This document shows, piece by piece, positions 6,928 to 14,871 of a DNA stretch of 64,000 nt. The translations under genes were made by a program, and so were the position numbers. This DNA is from an uncultured Eubacteriales bacterium (GTDB lineage Bacteria > Bacillota > Clostridia > Oscillospirales > Acutalibacteraceae), in NCBI GenBank assembly GCA_934541115.1, contig CAKTDF010000010.1:1-64000 (forward strand), read 5' to 3'. How positions within the stretch are numbered: the first letter of the stretch is position 1; each line of letters opens with the position of its first letter. Below the pieces are notes generated by a model. It ran no database searches and was not told the origin of the DNA. It was given only the letters and a program-made list of their open reading frames with translations.

Positions 6928-8754
6928 ATGTGCGGAATAGTCGGATATGCAGGAAAAAACGCTGCTGTGCCATATCTTCTTGAGGGGCTTTCGCTTCTTG
7001 AATACCGCGGGTATGACTCGGCAGGAATTGCGGTGCAGGAAAACGGAAATATAGCCGTTACAAAAGTCGGCGGACAGATCTCTTTGCTCAAAGAAAAGCT
7101 TTCTCCCCTTTTGCCGGGTACCGCAAAGGTCGGTATAGGTCACACACGCTGGGCGACCCACGGCGCGCCGACAGAAAAAAACGCTCATCCGCATCTGAGC
7201 CAAAGCGGACTGTTTGCCGTTGTTCACAACGGAATCATTGAGAATTATGCAGAGATAAAAGAGCAGCTTTTGAAGGACGGTTTTTCTTTTTCGTCAGAAA
7301 CCGACACGGAGGTTATCGCCCAGCTGCTTGAAAAAAACTATGACGGCTCTTTTCTTGATACCGTAAGAAAAACAACGGCGGCGCTGCGCGGCTCATATGC
7401 GCTTGCCGTTTTGTGCAGCGATTACCCACAGAACATTGTCTGCACAAGGCTGGAAAGTCCGCTTGTGCTCGGCAAAAGTGAGGACGGCGTTTTTCTCGCT
7501 TCGGATTCTTCGGCTTTGCTGCGGCACACAAAGGACGTGTTCCGCCTTGAAAACGGCGAAAGCGTACTCATCGGAAACGGCGATATGCGCTTTTTTGACC
7601 CGGACGGAGCACCACTCCAAAAAACGAGCGTTCACATCAGCCGCAACGCGCGCGATGCAGAAAAAAACGGATTTTCTCATTTTATGCTCAAAGAAATTTT
7701 TGAGCAGCCAACGGCTTTTCTTAATACGATTGCTCCGTTTTTGAAAAATGATAAAATAGAATTCAGCAATTTTTCGCTTTCAAATGAGGAGGCGAAAAAA
7801 CTGAGCCGGGTAGTCATCACCGCCTGCGGTTCGGCGTACCACGTGGGAGTAGCCGGAAAGTATGCCGTTGAAAGGCTGGCAAAGCTGCCGTGCGCGGCGG
7901 AGATCGCCTCGGAGTTTCGCTACAGCAGCCCCGTGCTCGATGAAAATACCCTTGTTGTTTTGATCAGTCAAAGCGGAGAGACCGCAGATACACTGGCTGC
8001 GCTGAGAATGGCAAAGAAAAAGGGCGCGCGCGTGCTTTCGGTTGTCAACGTTCCCGAAAGTACCATCGCAAACGAAAGCGACAGCGTGATTTATACTGCC
8101 GCCGGTCCGGAAATTGCCGTTGCAACCACAAAAGCGTACTGTGCACAGCTCGGCGTTATCTATCTGCTTTCGGCTTATCTTGCTTATATGCGGGAAACGG
8201 TCGGGTCAGAGGAGCTTTACGGCTTTATACACGAAATACGTCAGCTGCCGCAAAAGCTCAGCCTTGCCCTTGAACATGCGCAGGAGGCCGGCGAAATTTC
8301 AAAAGAGCTCGCCGGGCTGGAGCACATATATTTCATCGGCAGGCAGGCGGATTACGCCGCGGCAGCCGAGGCGTCGCTCAAAATGAAAGAGATTAGCTAT
8401 ATCCACTGTGAGGCTTACGCTGCCGGCGAGCTGAAGCACGGAACAATTTCACTCATTGAAAACGGAACGCTTGTTGTTGCCTGCGCCTGTTGCGACCGAA
8501 TGTTTGAAAAAACGCTTTCCAATATCCGTGAGGTAAAGGCACGCGGAGCGCAGGTACTTGCCGTCACAACAAAAAAGCATTTGAAAGAGCTAGACGACAT
8601 GGAATATGTTATAGCGGTTCCGGAAACCGAAGAGCTGCTTTTTCCGGTTCTTGAGGCTGTTTTCATGCAGCTGCTTGCCTTTTATACGGCACTTGCGCGC
8701 GGCTGCAGCGTTGACAAACCGCGCAATCTTGCAAAATCCGTCACTGTTGAATGA
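6928..8754 (+). CDS. glmS: Glutamine--fructose-6-phosphate aminotransferase (isomerizing)
   Basis: Makes glucosamine-6-phosphate from fructose-6-phosphate and glutamine, the first step toward UDP-GlcNAc for peptidoglycan. The start is set at the ATG giving MCGIVGYAG, because Cys2 must become the N-terminal nucleophile; an ATG 12 bases upstream (6916) would bury it. The 608-residue protein has an N-terminal Ntn glutaminase domain (RGYDSAG, GHTRWATHG, HNGIIENY), two SIS domains (TACGSAYHVG, SQSGETADTL) and the conserved C-terminal DKPRNLAKSVTVE. The gene is monocistronic or followed at once by ppa, which has its own promoter. Confidence 0.98.
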   Translation: MCGIVGYAGKNAAVPYLLEGLSLLEYRGYDSAGIAVQENGNIAVTKVGGQISLLKEKLSPLLPGTAKVGIGHTRWATHGAPTEKNAHPHLSQSGLFAVVHNGIIENYAEIKEQLLKDGFSFSSETDTEVIAQLLEKNYDGSFLDTVRKTTAALRGSYALAVLCSDYPQNIVCTRLESPLVLGKSEDGVFLASDSSALLRHTKDVFRLENGESVLIGNGDMRFFDPDGAPLQKTSVHISRNARDAEKNGFSHFMLKEIFEQPTAFLNTIAPFLKNDKIEFSNFSLSNEEAKKLSRVVITACGSAYHVGVAGKYAVERLAKLPCAAEIASEFRYSSPVLDENTLVVLISQSGETADTLAALRMAKKKGARVLSVVNVPESTIANESDSVIYTAAGPEIAVATTKAYCAQLGVIYLLSAYLAYMRETVGSEELYGFIHEIRQLPQKLSLALEHAQEAGEISKELAGLEHIYFIGRQADYAAAAEASLKMKEISYIHCEAYAAGELKHGTISLIENGTLVVACACCDRMFEKTLSNIREVKARGAQVLAVTTKKHLKELDDMEYVIAVPETEELLFPVLEAVFMQLLAFYTALARGCSVDKPRNLAKSVTVE

Positions 8755-8764
8755 GGGGCGGCTA

Positions 8765-8793
8765 TTGCGTTTTCCGTTTTCATCTGCTACAAT
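8765..8793 (+). promoter_or_regulatory. Promoter of the pyrophosphatase gene
   Basis: TTGCGT (8765-8770) and TACAAT (8788-8793) with a 17-base spacer, 29 bases before the start codon. Confidence 0.7.
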
Positions 8794-8822
8794 AGACGCA
8801 GATTAAAACTGGAGGCATGATT

Positions 8823-9356
8823 ATGAATATCTGGCATGACATTTCACCGAAAAGAATAAAGCCCGACAGATTCTACGCAGTTATTGAAATTTCAAAGGGC
8901 ACAAAAAACAAATATGAGCTTGACAAAGAGACCGGTATGCTCAAGCTTGATCGCGTTCTTTTCACCTCAACCCATTATCCGGCAAACTACGGCTTTATTC
9001 CGCGCACCTATGCGAGCGACAATGACCCGTTGGACGTTCTTGTTCTTTGCAGTGAGCAGATCCGCCCCATGACGATAGTTGAGTGCAAGCCTATCGGTGT
9101 GCTCAAAATGACCGACAGCGGCATGAGCGATGAAAAGATCATCGCCGTACCCATCAACGATCCGAACTACAACGGCTATGAAGATGTTTCCGACCTGCCG
9201 TCGCACCGCTTTGAGGAGATCAAGCATTTCTTTGAGGTTTACAAAACCCTTGAGCATAATCACACAACGACAGTTTCGGAAATTTGCGACAACAATGTTG
9301 CAAGAGAAATCATTGCCGCCTGCATTGACAGATATATCGAGTGTTATCAGAGATAA
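8823..9356 (+). CDS. ppa: Inorganic pyrophosphatase, family I
   Basis: Hydrolyses pyrophosphate to phosphate and pulls biosynthetic reactions forward. The 177-residue protein carries the family I signature DNDPLDVLV plus EISKGTKNKYELDKETG and PANYGFIPRTY, with the expected acidic metal ligands. GGAGG at 8811-8815 favours the ATG at 8823 (spacing seven) over the ATG at 8817. Family I enzymes are less common in Firmicutes than family II manganese enzymes but do occur in Clostridia. A perfect hairpin terminator begins four bases after the stop. Confidence 0.97.
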   Translation: MNIWHDISPKRIKPDRFYAVIEISKGTKNKYELDKETGMLKLDRVLFTSTHYPANYGFIPRTYASDNDPLDVLVLCSEQIRPMTIVECKPIGVLKMTDSGMSDEKIIAVPINDPNYNGYEDVSDLPSHRFEEIKHFFEVYKTLEHNHTTTVSEICDNNVAREIIAACIDRYIECYQR

Positions 9357-9360
9357 AAAT

Positions 9361-9402
9361 AAAGTGCTGTTCCGGGATTGTTCGGAACAGCACTTTTGTT
9401 TT
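9361..9402 (+). terminator. Terminator of ppa
   Basis: A perfect 14-bp stem (AAAGTGCTGTTCCG) with loop GGATTGTT, followed by TTGTTTTG. Confidence 0.92.
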
Positions 9403-9460
9403 GACATACCGCTAAGCCGGGTTCTCATGGGCAGCGCGTCAAATATTATAAGAGTGCAGA

Positions 9461-9488
9461 CAGCCGGACAGGGTATCCTGTCCGGCTG
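9461..9488 (-). terminator. Terminator of the metallophosphatase gene
   Basis: A perfect 12-bp stem (CAGCCGGACAGG, loop of four) ten bases beyond the minus-strand stop codon. The downstream tract is only moderately T-rich. Confidence 0.7.
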
Positions 9489-9497
9489 CCGTCGTTA

Positions 9498-12400
9498 TCA
9501 AAAATCAATTTTCACAACATAAATGAGGAATACTCTGAAAGCAACCTTGAGAATTTTGAAAAGTTTGTCAAAAAAGCTCAGAATAAAGCTCTTTGCCGCA
9601 TCATCGTTGACGGTTTCTTCCGCCTCCTTATAATCCTCAACAACGTTGCCCTGGGCTTTGTCCTTCTGGATTGCAAAGCGGTCAACATTCTGCGTTCCGT
9701 TTTCGTCAACTCCGTACGCGTTGAAATAAAGAACGCCGTCTTTGATTTCAACAGAGGCGAACATCGGACAATCAAGCGAGAACACTTTTTCGCCTCTGGG
9801 GAAGTATTCGTCGGTCAGGGAGGGATCGTTCTGAATGTATGACTTCACCCCCGCGCAGCCGGTGATGACATATGTTGTGCCGTTCGGCGTAACCTGCGTT
9901 TTATAGATTTCGCCATCTTTTTCAAGGTAGCTTATCTCTGTGGCGGTTTTTTCGTTGTTGATGAGCGACGCCGTTCTGAGATAAACATGGTCGTGACCCG
10001 CAAACACCATATCAATGCCAAGCTCCGGCATGAGGGTTGACAACTGCTTTCTGATTGCGCAGACGTCGTCGTCCTTATAGTGCGAGCCCTGTGAATACGG
10101 AGACTTGTGCAGCGCAACGAATTTCCACTGTGCGTCGCTTGCGTTCATGTCAGCTCTCAGCCATTCAAGCTGCTTTGCAGAAAGACCCTTTGTGCCCTCG
10201 TCAAGGTCGTTTGAGTTGAGCACGGCAATGTGGACGTTGTTATAGGTAAATGAATAATAAACGCCTGTCGTTGTGTCCTGCTGCGGCATGTTCGGCAGGG
10301 TGAAGTAATTTGCCGTTGCGTTCGTTCCCTTGCCCTCATGGTTGCCGCTGAGAGGCATCATGCTTGTGCTCATGAGATATTTTGACGCGGTGTCAAACAT
10401 ATACTGCCACTGATGATTGTTGTCTCCGTGGTCAACAAGGTCGCCGGTGTTCAGAACAAACGACGCGTTCGGGTACATTTCAAAAGCGTCTTTGAGCACG
10501 TTTACCCACGCTCTTTCATATTGCCTGACATTCTGCGACTGCGGATCGGACATATGGAAGAAGGTTACGTCCTTTGAACCGTCGGCTGTGGTGATCTTTC
10601 CGGTTTCGCTCCACCAGCCGCGCTCGGCGTTACCTACTCTGTAGTAATAGGTTGAGCCGCTTTCAAGACCGCTGATAAACGCCATGTGGCGAACCATTTT
10701 AAATTCATATTGGAACAAACCGAAAATGCCTATGTCTATTCCGGGGAAAGAGCGGGTGACTTTTTCGCTTTTTGTTTCAACGGTAACTCCGTCCGGGGCG
10801 CCCGCCTTGCCGATGAATGCCGGCTCTGAATCAGCTTTATAAATTTCAATGTCGGAGTCCTCGAGCGTATACTTTGAAAACCAGCCGATAATGCTCTGAG
10901 TCTGCGAATCCTCGCCCATAACCTGACTTACCATTGTCGGCAGACGATAGTTTTCTCTTGTGGCTGCCGGTGTAACAGGTGTTGTGAAGTACGAGACGCT
11001 GTAGTCGCCGAGCTTTTTCGGGTTTTCGTCACTCGAAAAGTCACGGAGAATATACGCAACAAAAATGCCTATCGATTCAAGCTGGCTTTCCGTCAGATAC
11101 TTGCTCATAACAAGACCGTCAAGAACATCATAAAGACTTGACCACGGCAGAACGCCGAGCATGAACACAGTCTTTACGAGATTGAGATAGCTAAAATCTC
11201 CTCTGAGAACATATTTGAGCAGATAATTGATTCCCTCGCCCATCTTCTTCTGAATCACGGTGTCGGCAAGGAGCTTGTCAACGCGGATTTCAAGCTTTGA
11301 AAGCAGCCCGTCCTCAACTATGTCATTGAGTGCAACGTCAATAACAAAATAGAAGAAGTCATGAAAGAGCGTTCCGTTTTCAAAATTGTCAATTACAGCG
11401 GTAAGGAATGCGTCGTCCGAGGTGTCTTCGTTGCCGGTGTACCAATAATACATTGCAGAAAGCACCGCGTCGCCGAGCGTTCCGTTTCTGTCTCTGCTGC
11501 CAAAGCCGAGAGTGTCAACAAATTTTGTGCAGGGAATGTCCGCAACCTCAAAGTCAACAAGCTTCTGAACAATAGGTTCAAGGAAGGCATAGAGATTTTC
11601 GGGATTGTTTATGTAAATTTCGCTTATCTGGTCGCAAAGGTCATTGAGGAACCACATTAGGTTGTCAACGGAAATTATATTGACCGAGCCGAGCTTTACT
11701 CCGTTGCCGATATACGGTTTAAGGAAGTCGGAAAGGATCTTTTCAACGTCGATGTTCATTGTTTTGAGGAACGGGAGGATTCCGCCCGCCTCTGTGATTT
11801 TTGTCAGATAGCTGCCCGCAAAGTTTTTGACAATGCCGACGAGGAATTTTGTGACGTTGGCTTTTCCGTTTTCCGCAAGACCGCCGCCGAAGCAAAGGTC
11901 AAACGCTTTGTTTTTGTATGTGCCGTTGTCATAAGTTACGCCGTCAAAGGTCATGTTCTTTTCCGCGTCAAAGTCAACAACGTTTGCCTCAAGTTCGCTT
12001 TCGCCGTCGGCATAGGTTGAAATAACCATTTCGCGATAAAGATTCGGAAAACCTGTGAGAGAGTTGGTTTCAACGTCATAGAGCGTTTCTCCGTTGTCAT
12101 TGGTAACAGAGGCGATATCGTTCGTGTGCAGGTGTCCGCTGAATGAATAATGGATTCCCCAGTCGGCAAGCTGCTCGGAGACTTCAAGATAATTGTCGAG
12201 CGTAAAAGCAAAGGTGATCGACGGCTCGCACTCCATATGTGGAGCCATGTTGTGATGAATCATGAGCAGCGGCGTTCTGCCGTCCTCTTTTGCTTTGTCT
12301 GCCCATTTTTTGACCCACTGCATAAGCTCGGGAGTGACCTTTCCGCTTGTGAGGTCCTTGCCCGGCTCGTCAAACGAATAAAGGCAGGAGTCAACAACAA

Positions 12401-13010
12401 TCAGTCTGTAATCATCGTCGAGGTCGGCAACGTATGAAAGCGCGCCTTGAATTTTTTCGCCCTTTTCGGCGTAGGTATCGATAGCAAGGTCGTAGCCGAG
12501 GTTTTTATAGACCTCGCGGAATTCGTCTGCGGTGATGGCTCTTGCGCTTTCCTTTTTGTCGTTTTCAAAGGTCATCGCCTTGTTGGTGTTGATGTCGTGG
12601 TTGCCGTTGATAACGAGGAACTGAAAGCCGTATTTTGCCTCATATTCTTCAAGTATCCTTGCAAGACCCGCATGTGCTTCATATTCGCTGTCCTTTGTCA
12701 GGTCACCGGGGAGAAGAACATATTTTATTCCGTTTTTCTTTGCTCTTTCGGCGAGCGTGTCAAGCGCGGTGCGCAGAATCTGCTCGCTTTCGTTATACAT
12801 TTTTGACTCAAGGCGGCAAAACTCGAGCCACTCGGACGAGCGCGACCCCATGAGACTTTCCGGATAATAGTGGATATCCGACATGGTTGCAAACGGGAGC
12901 GAGGCAACGGTTTTTCCGTGTTCCGGCAGTGCATATGAGGTGAGCGAGGCAAAGCTCATCACAAGCGCAAAAACAAGAAAAAGCGACAATGCCCTTTTAA
13001 AATTTTTCAT
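9498..13010 (-). CDS. Exported protein with two calcineurin-like metallophosphatase domains
   Basis: A 1170-residue exported protein. The start is placed at MKNFKRALSLF, with AAAAAGGAGT eight bases upstream; a longer frame upstream lacks a site. The signal peptide covers about residues 1-28. The first calcineurin-like domain (about 38-330) shows MSDIHYYPE, PGDLTKD, NGNHDIN and GHLHTND. An all-helical middle of about 330 residues follows. A purple-acid-phosphatase-type N-domain (GSTYYYRVG) then precedes a second catalytic domain with MSDPQ, NTGDLVDHG, SGNHEG and GHDHVYLR. The C-terminus ends in a hydrophobic, Phe-rich tail (FFDKLFKILKVAFRVF), perhaps membrane-associating. Two complete metal sites suggest two phosphoesterase activities in one chain; the substrates are unknown. 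Confidence 0.9.
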   Translation of the reverse strand: MKNFKRALSLFLVFALVMSFASLTSYALPEHGKTVASLPFATMSDIHYYPESLMGSRSSEWLEFCRLESKMYNESEQILRTALDTLAERAKKNGIKYVLLPGDLTKDSEYEAHAGLARILEEYEAKYGFQFLVINGNHDINTNKAMTFENDKKESARAITADEFREVYKNLGYDLAIDTYAEKGEKIQGALSYVADLDDDYRLIVVDSCLYSFDEPGKDLTSGKVTPELMQWVKKWADKAKEDGRTPLLMIHHNMAPHMECEPSITFAFTLDNYLEVSEQLADWGIHYSFSGHLHTNDIASVTNDNGETLYDVETNSLTGFPNLYREMVISTYADGESELEANVVDFDAEKNMTFDGVTYDNGTYKNKAFDLCFGGGLAENGKANVTKFLVGIVKNFAGSYLTKITEAGGILPFLKTMNIDVEKILSDFLKPYIGNGVKLGSVNIISVDNLMWFLNDLCDQISEIYINNPENLYAFLEPIVQKLVDFEVADIPCTKFVDTLGFGSRDRNGTLGDAVLSAMYYWYTGNEDTSDDAFLTAVIDNFENGTLFHDFFYFVIDVALNDIVEDGLLSKLEIRVDKLLADTVIQKKMGEGINYLLKYVLRGDFSYLNLVKTVFMLGVLPWSSLYDVLDGLVMSKYLTESQLESIGIFVAYILRDFSSDENPKKLGDYSVSYFTTPVTPAATRENYRLPTMVSQVMGEDSQTQSIIGWFSKYTLEDSDIEIYKADSEPAFIGKAGAPDGVTVETKSEKVTRSFPGIDIGIFGLFQYEFKMVRHMAFISGLESGSTYYYRVGNAERGWWSETGKITTADGSKDVTFFHMSDPQSQNVRQYERAWVNVLKDAFEMYPNASFVLNTGDLVDHGDNNHQWQYMFDTASKYLMSTSMMPLSGNHEGKGTNATANYFTLPNMPQQDTTTGVYYSFTYNNVHIAVLNSNDLDEGTKGLSAKQLEWLRADMNASDAQWKFVALHKSPYSQGSHYKDDDVCAIRKQLSTLMPELGIDMVFAGHDHVYLRTASLINNEKTATEISYLEKDGEIYKTQVTPNGTTYVITGCAGVKSYIQNDPSLTDEYFPRGEKVFSLDCPMFASVEIKDGVLYFNAYGVDENGTQNVDRFAIQKDKAQGNVVEDYKEAEETVNDDAAKSFILSFFDKLFKILKVAFRVFLIYVVKIDF

Positions 13011-13073
13011 CTTCGCATACTCCTTTTTGAGATAAAATTGACCCGAATAACGCGGGTCTTCCAACAATTGTAT

Positions 13074-13102
13074 ATTATATCAGAAAAGTGTGCCGGTTTA
13101 CA
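13074..13102 (-). promoter_or_regulatory. Promoter of the tandem metallophosphatase gene
   Basis: Minus strand: TGTAAA (13097-13102) and TATAAT (13074-13079), 17-base spacer. The 5' leader contains a small hairpin GACCCG/CGGGTC (13040-13058). Confidence 0.6.
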
Positions 13103-13356
13103 GCGAAAAAGAACGGTGCGGCGAATTTTCGGCGTTATGACAGAAAACGGCTCGTTCTTTTTGAACAGAAGATACAAAGAAAAGGACAACCTGCACAAAG
13201 AAGCATACGCAGTTTTCAACATTTTCTCCAATAAAATTGAAAATTGTTGTGGAATCGGTGCAGAAAAAATGGTATAATCAATGTCTAATGTCTGCCAAAA
13301 GTGTATAGACTGAAAAAATTCAATTTAAGTTGTATAAAACGGAGGAATAAAGAATA
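13103..13356. other. Intergenic region between divergent genes
   Basis: With the promoter just before it, this makes a gap of about 350 bases. A TATAAT lies at about 13272 for the MATE gene but lacks a clear -35 partner. No gene or RNA is recognised. Confidence 0.5.
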
Positions 13357-14712
13357 ATGCAAAAAGAAAACAAAATGGGTGTAATGCCGATTGGGCGGCT
13401 CGTTGTTTCAATGTCCGTGCCGATGATGCTTTCAATGCTCGTTCAGGCTCTTTACAATGTTGTTGACAGCATTTGGGTCTCGCGCGTATGTGAAGACGCG
13501 CTGACTGCCGTTTCCCTCGCTTTCCCTATTCAGAACCTCATGATAGGCGTTGCAACCGGAACGGGCGTCGGCGTCAATGCTCTGCTTTCAAGGAGTCTCG
13601 GCGCAAAAGACTATGAAAAGGCGAATAAGGTTGCTTCAAACGGCGTTTTCCTTGCCATTGTCAGCTCGGTGGTTTTTCTTTTTCTCGGACTTTTTGCAAC
13701 GCCGCTGTTTTTCAGAACGCAGGTTTCGGCGGATTCCCCTATCTATACCTACGGCGTTGATTATCTCACGATATGTTGCACGCTTTCTTTCGGCGTATTC
13801 GGTCAGATCATGGTTGAGCGCCTCATGCAGTCAACGGGCAGAACGGTGCTTTCAATGGTTACGCAGCTCATCGGCGCCGTTATCAACATCATTTTTGACC
13901 CCCTGTTCATTCTCGGCGTAGGACCGTTTCCGCGGCTCGAGGCAAAGGGCGCCGCGGTCGCAACGGTTATGGGACAGATTGCTGCCTTTATCGTTGCCCT
14001 CATTCTCAATCGTAAGTTCAACAAAGAGGTTTCGGTCAGCCTGAAGTCTTTCAGACCGAGCGGAAAAATCATCGGAGAAATCTACAAAATCGGCGTGCCG
14101 TCAATCATTATGGTTGCCATAGGCTCCGTCATGACATATTTGGTCAACAAAATTCTCCTTGCTTTCACTCAAACGGCAGCGGCGGTTTTCGGCGTATACT
14201 TCAAGCTGCAATCATTTGTGTTCATGCCGGTTTTCGGAATGAACAACGGAATCATTCCCATCATTGCGTTCAACTACGGTGCAGGCAACCGACAACGTAT
14301 GACAAAGACGGTTCGTTTCAGCATGATTCTCGCCTGCTCCATCATGGCGGTGGGAACGGCTCTCATGTGGATAATACCGGACAAAATGCTCCTCATGTTC
14401 GACGCCTCTCAAAACATGCTTTCAATCGGTGTTCCGGCGCTCAGAACAATAAGCCTTTCGTTTGTGATGGCAGGCTTCAGCATTGCGATGGGTTCGGTTT
14501 TTCAGGCTATCGGAAAAAGCTATTTTTCAATGATAGTTTCATTTACGCGTCAGCTCGTTGTTTTGGTGCCTGTCGCGTACTTCCTTTCAAAAACAGGCGT
14601 GCTTGAAAACGTCTGGTGGGCATTCCCGATCGCCGAGGTCGCCTCGCTCGGGGTAACGATCGCCTCATACATTTATGTTTACAAAAAAGTTATATCCCGT
14701 GTGGGAGAATGA
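13357..14712 (+). CDS. MATE family efflux transporter
   Basis: A 451-residue polytopic membrane protein with about 12 predicted helices in two similar halves. Residues PIGRLVVSMSVPMMLSMLVQALYNVVDS at the start (here about 12-39) and the QPNLM-like AFPIQNLMIGVATGTGVG segment are typical of the DinF/NorM-like branch of MATE exporters in Clostridia. These use a sodium or proton gradient to expel cationic compounds. GGAGG precedes the start by about nine bases, and a terminator follows. It is a single-gene unit, and its substrate cannot be inferred. Confidence 0.95.
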   Translation: MQKENKMGVMPIGRLVVSMSVPMMLSMLVQALYNVVDSIWVSRVCEDALTAVSLAFPIQNLMIGVATGTGVGVNALLSRSLGAKDYEKANKVASNGVFLAIVSSVVFLFLGLFATPLFFRTQVSADSPIYTYGVDYLTICCTLSFGVFGQIMVERLMQSTGRTVLSMVTQLIGAVINIIFDPLFILGVGPFPRLEAKGAAVATVMGQIAAFIVALILNRKFNKEVSVSLKSFRPSGKIIGEIYKIGVPSIIMVAIGSVMTYLVNKILLAFTQTAAAVFGVYFKLQSFVFMPVFGMNNGIIPIIAFNYGAGNRQRMTKTVRFSMILACSIMAVGTALMWIIPDKMLLMFDASQNMLSIGVPALRTISLSFVMAGFSIAMGSVFQAIGKSYFSMIVSFTRQLVVLVPVAYFLSKTGVLENVWWAFPIAEVASLGVTIASYIYVYKKVISRVGE

Positions 14713-14718
14713 AAACGT

Positions 14719-14752
14719 GAGCCGGACAGTTCAAAGCTGCCCGGCTCTTTTT
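14719..14752 (+). terminator. Terminator of the MATE gene
   Basis: Stem GAGCCGG/CCGGCTC with inner CAG/CTG pairs, followed by TTTTT. Confidence 0.88.
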
Positions 14753-14810
14753 GCCCCGCCGTGCTATTAATTGCACAAAAGTTGCAGGTCAATATAATGC
14801 AGTTTTAATA

Positions 14811-14839
14811 TTGCTTAATAAATTGCAATCGTGTATAAT
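14811..14839 (+). promoter_or_regulatory. Promoter of the LRR surface protein gene
   Basis: TTGCTT (14811-14816) and TATAAT (14834-14839), 17-base spacer, 32 bases before the ATG. Confidence 0.78.
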
Positions 14840-14871
14840 AAAATCATGACAATTAGAAGGAGGTCTTATAA

